From Hydractinia symbiolongicarpus (lineage: Eukaryota > Cnidaria > Hydrozoa > Anthoathecata > Hydractiniidae), in assembly GCF_029227915.1 (NCBI RefSeq), contig NC_079884.1:27840001-27904000 (forward strand): DNA of 64,000 bases, given 5' to 3'. Both the position numbers and the translations under genes were made by a program. A model generated the notes under the pieces. It searched no databases. It saw only the letters and a list, made by a program, of their open reading frames with translations, and was not told where the DNA came from. Positions 23,017-35,272 of the stretch are shown in pieces. Within the stretch, counting starts at the first letter, position 1. The number at the start of each line of letters is the position of its first letter.

Positions 23017-25991
23017 GAGTTACAACGGTTGCGTCACATATTCATACCAACATGTATTTAGCGATAGTATTCGGATATTACTAGTTTGCATCGATTTTAG
23101 CAGTGAAACGTTTGACTGTGGGACATAATTGAACTGATTTTGGAATTTGACCTTATAAATGTGATAAATGAGCCAGTTTGACTACAAGAAATAACATTCT
23201 TCTTAATTTGACATGATTGCTGGAACTCAGCGATTACACTGGGCGCTATGGTAGAGCTTTATTTAAAATTTTAGATAAATAAGAATTTTCTTACTGTGGG
23301 ACCAATCCTGGCCGTTGTCACGCGCTGAATAAATAGGATCTGTTTCAAAGACTACATTTCATTGACTTTCTAGCGGCATAATACGTTTGAGTTACAACGG
23401 TTGCGTCACATATTCGTACCGACATGTATTTAGTGATTTTTTCCAATATTACTAAGTTGTATTGCTTTTAACAGTGAAACGATTGACTGTGGGAATTAAT
23501 TGAACTGATTCTGGACTGTGACTTTATAAATGTGATAAATGAGCCAATTGGTCTCCAAGGAATAACTTTCTTCTTAATTTGACGTGAGTGCTGGAATTCA
23601 GCGATTACATTAGACTCTGTGGTAGCGCTTTATTAAAAAAATTAGATAAATAATCTTTTCTTGCTGTGGGACCAATCCTGGCCGTTAGCACGCGCTGAAT
23701 AAATAGGAACAGTTTCAAAGACTACATTTCATTGACTTTCTAGCGGTATAAATCCGTTTGAGTTACAACGGTTTCGTCACATATTCATACCAACATGTAT
23801 TTAGCGATAGTAATCGGATAACACTAGTTTGCATCGATTTTAACAGTGAAACGTTTGACTGTGGGACATAATTGAACTGATTTTAGACTTTGACGTTATA
23901 AATGTGATAAATGAGCCAATTGGTATCCAAGGAATAACATTCTTCTTAATTTGACATGATTGCTGGAACTCAGCGATTACACTGGGCGCTATGGTGGCGC
24001 TTTATTAAAAAATTCAGATAAATAAGTCATTTTTTACTGTGGGACCAATCCTAGCCGTTATTGCGCATTGAAAAATAGAGACTGTATCAAAAACTACATT
24101 TCATTGACTTTCTAGCGGTGTAAATCCGTTTGAGTTACAACGGTTGCGTCACATATTCGTACCAACATGTATTTAGTGATTTTCTTCCAATATTACTAAG
24201 TTATATTGCTTTTAACAGTAAAACGATTGACTGTGGGAATTAATTGAACTGATTCTGGACTGTGACCTCATAAATGTGATAAATGAGCCAATTGGTCTCC
24301 AAGCAATAACATTCTTCTTAATTTGACATGATTGCTGGAATTCAGCGATTACATTAGGCTCTGTTGTAGCGCTTTATTTAAAATTTTAGATAAATAAGAC
24401 TTTTCTTACTGTGGGACCAATCCTGGCCGTTAGCACGCTCTGAATAAATAGGAACAGTTTCAAAGACTACATTTCATTGACTTTGAAGCGGTATAAATCC
24501 GTTTGAGTTACAACGGTTGCGTCACATATTCATACCAACATGTATTTAGCGATAGTATTCGGATATTACTAGTTTGCATCGATTTTAGCAGTGAAACGTT
24601 TGACTGTGGGACATAATTGAACTGATTTTGGACTTTGACCTTATAAATGTGATAAATGAGCCAGTTTGACTACAAGAAATAACATTCTTCTTAATTTGAC
24701 ATGATTGCTGGAACTCAGCGATTACGCTGGGCGCTATGGTAGAGCTTTATTTAAAATTTTAGATAAATAAGAATTTTCTTACTGTGGGACCAATCCTAGC
24801 CGTTATCGCGCATTGAAGAATTAAAGACTGTTTCAAAGACTACATTTCATTGAATTTCTAGCGGCATAATACGTTTGAGTTACAACGGTTGCGTCACATA
24901 TTCGTACCGACATGTATTTAGTGATTTTTTCCAATATTACTAAGTTGTATTGCTTTTAACAGTGAAACGATTGACTGTGGGAATTAATTGAACTGATTCT
25001 GGACTGTGACTTTATAAATGTGATAAATGAGCCAATTGGTCTCCAAGGAATAACTTTCTTCTTAATTTGACGTGAGTGCTGGAATTCAGCGATTACATTA
25101 GACTCTGTGGTAGCGCTTTATTAAAAAAATTAGATAAATAATCTTTTCTTGCTGTGGGACCAATCCTGGCCGTTAGCACGCGCTGAATAAATAGGAACAG
25201 TTTCAAAGACTACATTTCATTGACTTTCTAGCGGTATAAATCCGTTTGAGTTACAACGGTTTCGTCACATATTCATACCAACATGTATTTAGCGATAGTA
25301 ATCGGATAACACTAGTTTGCATCGATTTTAACAGTGAAACGTTTGACTGTGGGACATAATTGAACTGATTTTAGACTTTGACGTTATAAATGTGATAAAT
25401 GAGCCAATTGGTATCCAAGGAATAACATTCTTCTTAATTTGACATGATTGCTGGAACTCAGCGATTACACTGGGCGCTATGGTGGCGCTTTATTAAAAAA
25501 TTCAGATAAATAAGTCATTTTTTACTGTGGGACCAATCCTAGCCGTTATTGCGCATTGAAAAATAGAGACTGTATCAAAAACTACATTTCATTGACTTTC
25601 TAGCGGTGTAAATCCGTTTGAGTTACAACGGTTGCGTCACATATTCGTACCAACATGTATTTAGTGATTTTCTTCCAATATTACTAAGTTATATTGCTTT
25701 TAACAGTAAAACGATTGACTGTGGGAATTAATTGAACTGATTCTGGACTGTGACCTCATAAATGTGATAAATGAGCCAATTGGTCTCCAAGCAATAACAT
25801 TCTTCTTAATTTGACATGATTGCTGGAATTCAGCGATTACATTAGGCTCTGTTGTAGCGCTTTATTTAAAATTCTAGATAAATAAGACTTTTCTTACTGT
25901 GGGACCAATCCTGGCCGTTAGCACGCGCTGAATGAATAGGATCTGTTTCAAAGACTACATTTCATTGACTTTCTAGCGGCATAATACGTTT
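23017..25991 (+). repeat. 1488-bp four-unit HOR, two copies
   Basis: Units 23017, 23389, 23760 and 24132 recur at 24505, 24877, 25248 and 25620, offset 1488 bp. Shared markers include GTAGAGCTTTATTTAAAATT, GCATAATACGTTTGAG at the following unit edge, ACCGACATGTATTT in the box, GGATAACACTAG, GGTGGCGCTTTATT and AGTAAAACG. The first unit is a B/A hybrid. Copy 1 has an A tail there (GGCCGTTGTCACGC) and copy 2 a B tail (GCCGTTATCGCGC), so the first unit was re-edited after duplication. Units 23389 and 24877 have an A head after an A-type end, a break in the usual alternation. Confidence 0.88.
24132..24504 (+). repeat. Representative class A unit (373 bp)
   Basis: A typical full-length A unit. From the box start, the class markers are TTAGTGATTTTCTTCC (about positions 42-57), CGATTGACTGTGGGAATT (about 93-110), GATTCTGGACTGTGACC, CCAATTGGTCTCCAAG, GGAATTCAGCG with an EcoRI site (about 206), ATTAGGCTCTG, an A/T-rich stretch near 241-266, CTGGCCGTTAGCAC and GAATAAATAGGAACAG, then a tail CAAAGACTAC. 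A full A-type tail normally leads into a unit with a B head. A consensus-like A unit counted by hand has 71 G and 62 C in 373 bp. This copy has small private changes, such as AGTAAAACG and CACGCTCTG. Confidence 0.93.
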
Positions 25992-28900
25992 GAGTTACAA
26001 CAGTTGCGTCACATATTCGTACAAACATGTATTTAGTGATGGTATTCGGATATTACTAGTTTGCATCGATTTTAACAGTGAAACGTTTTACTGTGAGACA
26101 TAATTGAACTGATTTTGGACTTTGACCTTATAAATGTGATAAATGAGCCAGTTTGACATTGCTGGAACTCAACGATTACACTGGGCGCTATGGTAGCGCT
26201 TTATAAAAAAATGCAGATAAATAAGTCATTTTTACTGTGGGACCAATCCTAGCCGTTATCGCGCATTGAAGAATTAAAGACTGTTTCAAAAACTACATTT
26301 CATTGACTTTCTAGCGGCACAAATCCGTTTGAGTTTCAACGGATGCCTCACATATTCGTACCAACATGTATTTAGTGATTTTCTTCCAATATTACTAAGT
26401 TGTATTGCTTTTAACAGTGAAACGATTGACTGTGGGAATTAATTGAACTGATTCTGGACTGTGACCTCATAAATGTGATAAATGAGCCAATTGGTCTCCA
26501 AGCAATGACATTCTTCTTAATTTGACATGATTGCTGGAATTCAGCGATTACATTAGGCTCTGTTGTAGCGCTTTATTTAAAATTTTAGATAAATAAGACT
26601 TTTCTTACTGTGGGACCAATCCTGGCCGTTAGCACGCTCTGAATAAATAGGAACAGTTTCAAAGACTACATTTCATTGACTTTGAAGCGGTATAAATCCG
26701 TTTGAGTTACAACGGTTGCGTCACATATTCATACCAACATGTATTTAGCGATAGTATTCGGATATTACTAGTTTGCATCGATTTTAACAGTGAAACGTTT
26801 GACTGTGGGACATAATTGAACTGATTTTAGACTTTGACGTTATAAATGTGATAAATGAGCCAGTTTGACTACAAGAAATAACATTCTTCTTAATTTGACA
26901 TGATTGCTGGAACTCAGCGATTACGCTGGGCGCTATGGTAGAGCTTTATTAAAAAATTCAGATAAATAAGTCATTTTTTACTGTGGGACCAATCCTAGCC
27001 GTTATTGCGCATTGAAAAATAGAGACTGTATCAAAAACTACATTTCATTAACTTTCTAGCGGTATAAATCCGTTTGAGTTACAACGGTTGCGTCACATAT
27101 TCGTACCAACATGTATTTAGTGATTTTCTTGCAATATTACTAAGTTATATTGCTTTTAACAGTAAAACGATTGACTGTGGGAATTAATTGAACTGATTCT
27201 GGACTGTGACCTCATAAATGTGATAAATGAGCCAATTGGTCTCAAAGCAATAACATTCTTCTTAATTTGACATGATTGCTGGAATTCAGCGATTACATTA
27301 GGCTCTGTTGTAGCGCTTTATTTAAAATTTTAGATAAATAAGACTTTTCTTACTGTGGGACCAATCCTGGCCGTTAGCACGCGCTGAATGAATAGGATCT
27401 GTTTCAAAGACTACATTTCATTGACTTTCTAGCGGCATAATACGTTTGAGTTACAACGGTTGCGTCACATATTCGTACAAACATGTATTTAGCGATAGTA
27501 TTCGGATATTACTATGTTTCATCGCTTTTAACAGTGAAACGTGTGACTGTGGGACTTAATTGAACTGATTTTGGACTTTGACCTTATAAATGTGATAAAT
27601 GAGCCAATTTGACTTCAAGAAATAACAATCTTCTTAATTTGACATGATTGCTGGAACTCAGCAATTACACTGGGCGCTGTGGTAGCGCTTTGTTAAAAAA
27701 ATTGGGATAAATAAGTCATTCTTTACTGTGGGACCAATCCTAGCCGTTATCGCGCATTGAAGAATTAAAGACTGTTTCAAAAACTACATTTCATTGACTT
27801 TCTAGCGGCACAAATCCGTTTGAGTTTCAACGGATGCCTCACATATTCGTACCAACATGTATTTAGTGATTTTCTTCCAATATTACTAAGTTGTATTGCT
27901 TTTAACAGTGAAACGATTGACTGTGGGAATTAATTGAACTGATTCTGGACTGTGACCTCATAAATGTGATAAATGAGCCAATTGGTCTCCAAGCAATGAC
28001 ATTCTTCTTAATTTGACATGATTGCTGGAATTCAGCGATTACATTAGGCTCTGTTGTAGCGCTTTATTTAAAATTTTAGATAAATAAGACTTTTCTTACT
28101 GTGGGACCAATCCTGGCCGTTAGCACGCGCTGAATAAAGAGGAACAGTTTCAAAGACTACATTTCATTGACTTTCTAGCGGCATAATACGTTTGAGTTAC
28201 AACGGTTGCGTCACATATTCGTACCGACATGTATTTAGTGATTTTTTCCAATATTACTAAGTTGTATTGCTTTTAACAGTGAAACGATTGACTGTGGGAA
28301 TTAATTGAACTGATTCTGGACTGTGACTTTATAAATGTGATAAATGAGCCAATTGGTCTCCAAGGAATAACTTTCTTCTTAATTTGACGTGAGTGCTGGA
28401 ATTCAGCGATTACATTAGACTCTGTGGTAGCGCTTTATTAAAAAAAGTAGATAAATAATCTTTTCTTGCTGTGGGACCAATCCTGGCCGTTAGCACGCGC
28501 TGAATAAATAGGAACAGTTTCAAAGACTACATTTCATTGACTTTCTAGCGGTATAAATCCGTTTGAGTTACAACGGTTGCGTCACATATTCATACCAACA
28601 TGTATTTAGCGATAGTAATCGGATAACACTAGTTTGCATCGATTTTAACAGTGAAACGTTTGACTGTGGGACATAATTGAACTGATTTTAGACTTTGACG
28701 TTATAAATGTGATAAATGAGGCAATTGGTATCCAAGGAATAACATTCTTCTTAATTTGACATGATTGCTGGAACTCAGCGATTACACTGGGCGCTATGGT
28801 GGCGCTTTATTAAAAAATTCAGATAAATAAGTCATTTTTTACTGTGGGACCAATCCTAGCCGTTATTGCGCATTGAAAAATAGAGACTGTATCAAAAACT

Positions 28901-31170
28901 ACATTTCATTAACTTTCTAGCGGTATAAATCCGTTTGAGTTACAACGGTTGCGTCACATATTCGTACCAACATGTATTTAGTGATTTTCTTGCAATATTA
29001 CTAAGTTATATTGCTTTTAACAGTAAAACGATTGACTGTGGGAATTAATTGAACTGATTCTGGACTGTGACCTCATAAATGTGATAAATGAGCCAATTGG
29101 TCTCCAAGCAATAACATTCTTCTTAATTTGACATGATTGCTGGAATTCAGCGATTACATTAGGCTCTGTTGTAGCGCTTTATTTAAAATTTTAGATAAAT
29201 AAGACTTTTCTTACTGTGGGACCAATCCTGGCCGTTAGCACGCGCTGAATGAATAGGATCTGTTTCAAAGACTACATTTCATTGACTTTCTAGCGGCATA
29301 ATACGTTTGAGTTACAACGGTTGCGTCACATATTCGTACCAACATGTATTTAGTGATTTTCTTCCAATATTACTAAGTTGTATTGCTTTTAACAGTGAAA
29401 CGATTGACTGTGGGAATTAATTGATCTGATTCTGGACTGTGAGCTCATAAATGTGATAAATGAGCCAATTGGTCTGCAAGCAATAACATTCTTCTTAATT
29501 TGACATGATTGCTGGAATTCAGCGATTACATTAGACTCTGTTGTAGCGCTTTATTTAAAATTTTAGATAAAAAAGACTTTTCTTACTATGGGACCAATCC
29601 TGGCCGTTAGTTCGCGCTGAAGCAATAGATACAGTTGCAAAAACTGCATTTCATTGACTTTCTAACGGTGTCAATCCGTTTGAGTTACAACGGTTGCGTC
29701 ACATATTCGTACCAACATGTATTTAGTGATTTTTTCCAATATTACTAAGTTGTATTGTTTTTAACAGTGAAACGATTCACTGTGGGAATTAATTGAACTG
29801 ATTTTGGACTTTGACCTTATAAGTGTGATAAATAAGCCAATTTGACTACAAGAAATAACAGTCTTCTTAATTTGACATCATTGCTGGAACTCAGCGATTA
29901 CACTGGGCGCTGAGGTAGAGCTTTATTAAAAAAATCAGATAAATAAGTCATTTTTTACTGTGGGACCAATCCTAGCCGTTATTGCGCATTTAAAAAATAG
30001 AGACTGTATCAAAAACTACATTTCATTGACTTTCTAGCGGTATAAATCCGTTTGAGTTACAACGGTTGCGTCACATATTCGTACCAACATGTATTTAGTG
30101 ATTTTCTTCCAATATTACTAAGTTATATTGCTTTTAACAGTAAAACGATTGACTGTGGGAATTAATTAAACTGATTCTGGACTGTGACCTCATAAATGTG
30201 ATAAATGAGCCAATTGGTCTCCGAGCAATAACATTCTTCTTAATTTGACATGATTGCTGGAATTCAGCGATTACATTAGGCTCTGTTGTAGCGCTTTATT
30301 TAAAATTTTAGATAAATAAGACTTTTCTTACTGTGGGACCAATCCTGGCCGTTAGCACGCGCTGAATGAATAGGATCTGTTTCAAAGACTACATTTCATT
30401 GACTTTCTAGCCGCATAATACGTTTGAGTTACAACGGTTGCGTCACATATTCGTACCAACATGTATTTAGCGATAGTATTCGGATATTACTATGTTGCAT
30501 CGCTTTTAACAGTAAAACGTTTGACTGTGGCACTTAATTGAACTGATTTTGGACTTTGACCTTATAAATGTGATAAATGAGCCAGTTTGACTACAAGAAA
30601 TAACATTCTTCTTAATTTTACATGATTGCTGGAACTTAGCGATTACACTGGGCGCAATGGTAGCGCTTTATTAAAAAATTCAGATAAATAAGTCATTCTT
30701 TACTGTGGGACCAATCCTAGCCGTTAGTTCGCGCTGAAGAAATGGAGACAGTTGCAAAAACTACATTTCATTTACTTTCTAGCGGCATAAATCTGTTTGA
30801 GTTACAACGGTTGCGTCACATATTTATACCAACATGTATTTAGTGATTTTCTTCCAATATTACTAAGTTGTATTGCTTTTAACAGTGAAACGATTGACTG
30901 TGGGAATTACTGGAACTGATTCTGGACTGTGACTTTATAAATGTGATAAATGAGCCAATTGGTCTCCGAGGAATAACTTTCTTCTTAATTTGACATGATT
31001 GCTGGAATTCAGCGATTACATTAGGCTCTGTTGTTGCGCTTTATTTAAAATTTTAGATAAATAAGACTTTTCTTACTGTGGGACCAAACCTGGCCGTTAG
31101 CACGCGCTGAACAAATAGGATCTGTTTCAAAGACTACATTTCATTGACTTTCTAGCGGCATAATACGTTT
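25992..31170 (+). repeat. Mosaic middle-domain segment
   Basis: Unit starts are 25992 (339 bp), 26331, 26704, 27076, 27448, 27822, 28194, 28565, 28937, 29309, 29682, 30054, 30426 and 30799. Pieces of the 1488-bp HOR and of the 22.3-23.0 kb region recur in a new order: 26331 and 27822 share the box GAGTTTCAACGGATGCC; 28194 and 28565 resemble 24877 and 25248; 27076 and 28937 share TTTTCTTGCAATATT. Consecutive A units occur at 27822/28194 and 28937/29309. Unit 29309 changes to a B tail and 29682 has an A head with a B body. No single period covers the block. Confidence 0.82.
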
Positions 31171-34100
31171 GAGTAACAACGGTTGCGTCACATATTCGTA
31201 CCAACATGTATTTAGCGATAGTATTCGGATATTACTATGTTGCATCGCTTTTAACAGTAAAACGTTTGACAGTGGCACTTAATTGAACTGATTTTGGACT
31301 TTGACATTATAAATGTGATAAATGAGCCAATTTGACTACAAGAAATAACAGTCTTCTTAATTTGACATGATTGCTGGAACACAGCGATTACACTGGGCGC
31401 TGTGGTAGCGATTTGTTAAAAAAATTAAGATAAATAAGTCATTCTTTACTGTGGGACCAATCCTAGCCGTTAGTTCGCGCTGAAGAAATGGAGACAGTTG
31501 CAAAAACTTCTTTTCATTGACTTTCTAACGGTGTCAATCCGTTTAAATTACAACGGTTGCGTCACATATTCGTACCAACATGTATTTATTGATTTTTTCC
31601 AATATTACTAAGTTGTATTGCTTTTAACAGTGAAACGATTGACTGTGGGAATTAGTTGAACTGATTCTGGACTGTGACTTTATTAATGTGAAAAATGAGC
31701 CAATTGGTCTCCAAGGAATAACTTTCTTCTTAATTTGAAGTGAGTGCTGGAATTCAGCGATTACATTAGGCTCTGTGGTAGCGCTTTATTAAAAAGTTTA
31801 GATAAATAAGTCTTTTCTTACTGTGAGACCAATCCTGGCCGTTAGCACGCGCTGAATAAATAGGAACAGTTTCAAAGACTACATTTTATTGACTTTGTAG
31901 CGGTATAAATCCGTTTGAGTTACAACGGTTCCGTCACATATTTAAAACAACATGTATTTAGCGATAGTATTCGGATATTACTAGTTTGCATCGATTTTAA
32001 CAGTGAAACGTTTGACTGTGGGACATAATTGAACTGATTTTGGACTTTGACCTTATAAATGTGATAAATGAGCCAGTTTGACTACAAGAAATAACATTCT
32101 TCTTAATTTAACATGATTGCTGGAACTCAGCGATTACACTGGGCGCTATGGTGGCGCTTTCTTAAAAAATTCAGATAAATAAGTCATTTTTTACCGTGGG
32201 ACCAATCCTAGCCGTTATTGCGCATTGAAGAAATAGAGACTGTATCAAAAACTACATTTTATTGACTTTCTAGCGGCATAAATCCGTTTGAGTTACAACG
32301 GTTGCGTCACATATTCGTACCAACATGTATTTAGTGATTTTCTTCCAATATTACTAAGTTGTATTGCTTTTAACAGTGAAACGATTGACTGTGGGAATTA
32401 CTTGAACTGATTCTGGACTGTGACTTTATAAATGTGATAAATGAGCCAATTGGACTCCGAGGAATAACTTTCTTCTTAATTTGACGTGAGTGCTGGAATT
32501 CAGCGATTACATTAGGCTCTGTGGTAGCGCTTTATTAAAAAATTTAGATAAATAAGTCTTTGCTTACTGTGGGACCAATCCTGGCCGTTAGCACTGGCTG
32601 AATAAATAGGAACAGCCTCAAAGACTACATTTCATTGACTTTCTAGCGGTATAAATCCGTTTGAGTTACAACGGTTGCGTCACATATTCGTACCAACATG
32701 TATTTAGTGATTTTCTTCCAATATTACTAAGTTGTATTCCTTTTAACAGTGATACGATTGACTGTGGGAATTAATTGAACTGATTCTTGACTGTGACCTC
32801 ATAAATGTGATAAATGAGCCAATTGGTCTCCAAGGAATAACATTCTTCTTAATTTGACATGATTGCTGGAATTCAGCGATTACATTAGGCTCTGTTGTTG
32901 CGCTTTATTTAAAATTTTAGATAAATAAGACTTTTCTTACTGTGGGACCAAACCTGGCCGTTAGCACGCGCTGAACAAATAGGATCTGTTTCAAAGACTA
33001 CATTTCATTGACTTTCTAGCGGCATAATACGTTTGAGTTACAACGGTTGCGTCACATATTCGTACCAACATGTATTTAGCGATAGTATTCGGATATTACT
33101 ATGTTGCATCGCTTTTAACAGTAAAACGTTTGACAGTGGCACTTAATTGAACTGATTTTGGACTTTGACATTATAAATGTGATAAATGAGCCAATTTGAC
33201 TACAAGAAATAACAGTCTTCTTAATTTGACATGATTGCTGGAACACAGCGATTACACTGGGCGCTGTGGTAGCGATTTGTTAAAAAAATTAAGATAAATA
33301 AGTCATTCTTTACTGTGGGACCAATCCTAGCCGTTAGTTCGCGCTGAAGAAATGGAGACAGTTGCAAAAACTGCATTTCATTGACTTTCTAACGGTGTCA
33401 ATCCGTTTAAATTACAACGGTTGCGTCACATATTCGTACCAACATGTATTTATTGATTTTTTCCAATATTACTAAGTTGTATTGCTTTTAACAGTGAAAC
33501 GATTGACTGTGGGAATTAATTGAACTGATTCTGGACTGTGACTTTATTAATGTGAAAAATGAGCCAATTGGTCTCCAAGGAATAACTTTCTTCTTAATTT
33601 GACGTGAGTGCTGGAATTCAGCGATTACATTAGGCTCTGTGGTAGCGCTTTATTAAAAAGTTTAGATAAATAAGTCTTTTCTTACTGTGGGACCAATCCT
33701 GGCCGTTAGCACGCGCTGAATAAATAGGAACAGTTTCAAAGACTACATTTTATTGACTTTGTAGCGGTATAAATCCTTTTGAGTTACAACGGTTGCGTCA
33801 CATATTTAAAACAACATGTATTTAGCGATAGTATTCGGATATTACTAGTTTGCATCGATTTTAACAGTGAAACGTTTGACTGTGGGACATAATTGAACTG
33901 ATTTTGGACTTTGACCTTATAAATGTGATAAATGAGCCAGTTTGACTACAAGAAATAACATTCTTCTTAATTTAACATGATTGCTGGAACTCAGCGATTA
34001 CACTGGGCGCTATGGTGGCGCTTTATTAAAAAATTCAGATAAATAAGTCATTTTTTACCGTGGGACCAATCCTAGCCGTTATTGCGCATTGAAGAAATAG

Positions 34101-35272
34101 AGACTGTATCAAAAACTACAGTTTATTGACTTTCTAGCGGCATAAATCCGTTTGAGTTACAACGGTTGCGTCACATATTCGTACCAACATGTATTTAGTG
34201 ATTTTCTTCCAATATTACTAAGTTGTATTGCTTTTAACAGTGAAACGATTGACTGTGGGAATTACTTGAACTGATTCTGGACTGTGACTTTATAAATGTG
34301 ATAAATGAGCCAATTGGTCTCCGAGGAATAACTTTCTTCTTAATTTGACGTGAGTGCTGGAATTCAGCGATTACATTAGGCTCTGTGGTAGCGCTTTATT
34401 AAAAAATTTAGATAAATAAGTCTTTGCTTACTGTGGGACCAATCCTGGCCGTTAGCACTGGCTGAATAAATAGGAACAGCCTCAAAGACTACATTTCATT
34501 GACTTTCTAGCGGTATAAATCCGTTTGAGTTACAACGGTTGCGTCACATATTCGTACCAACATGTATTTAGCGATAGTATTCGGATATTACTATGTTGCA
34601 TCGCTTTTAACAGTAAAACGTTTGACAGTGGCACTTAATTGAACTGATTTTGGACTTTGACATTATAAATGTGATAAATGAGCCAATTTGACTACAAGAA
34701 ATAACAGTCTTCTTAATTTGACATGATTGCTGGAACACAGCGATTACACTGGGCGCTGTGGTAGCGATTTGTTAAAAAAATTAAGATAAATAAGTCATTC
34801 TTTACTGTGGGACCAATCCTAGCCGTTAGTTCGCGCTGAAGAAATGGAGACAGTTGCAAAAACTGCATTTCATTGACTTTCTAACGGTGTCAATCCGTTT
34901 AAATTACAACGGTTGCGTCACATATTCGTACCAACATGTATTTATTGATTTTTTCCAATATTACTAAGTTGTATTGCTTTTAACAGTGAAACGATTGACT
35001 GTGGGAATTAATTGAACTGATTCTGGACTGTGACTTTATTAATGTGAAAAATGAGCCAATTGGTCTCCAAGGAATAACTTTCTTCTTAATTTGACGTGAG
35101 TGCTGGAATTCAGCGATTACATTAGGCTCTGTGGTAGCGCTTTATTAAAAAGTTTAGATAAATAAGTCTTTTCTTACTGTGGGACCAATCCTGGCCGTTA
35201 GCACGCGCTGAATAAATAGGAACAGTTTCAAAGACTACATTTTATTGACTTTGTAGCGGTATAAATCCTTTT
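31171..35272 (+). repeat. 1864/1492-bp HOR (five units, four units, then partial)
   Basis: The marker ATTACTATGTTGCATCGC followed by AGTAAAACGTTTGACAGTGG opens units 31171, 33035 and 34527. The first interval is 1864 bp with five units (31171, 31545, 31917, 32290, 32663). The second is 1492 bp with four (33035, 33409, 33781, 34154). The difference is one A unit (32663), which follows another A unit. A third copy starts with 34527 and 34901 and then changes in 35273. Units 31545, 33409 and 34901 have the box variant AAATTACAACGG; 31917, 33781 and 35273 have CATATTTAAAACAACATG. Confidence 0.9.
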
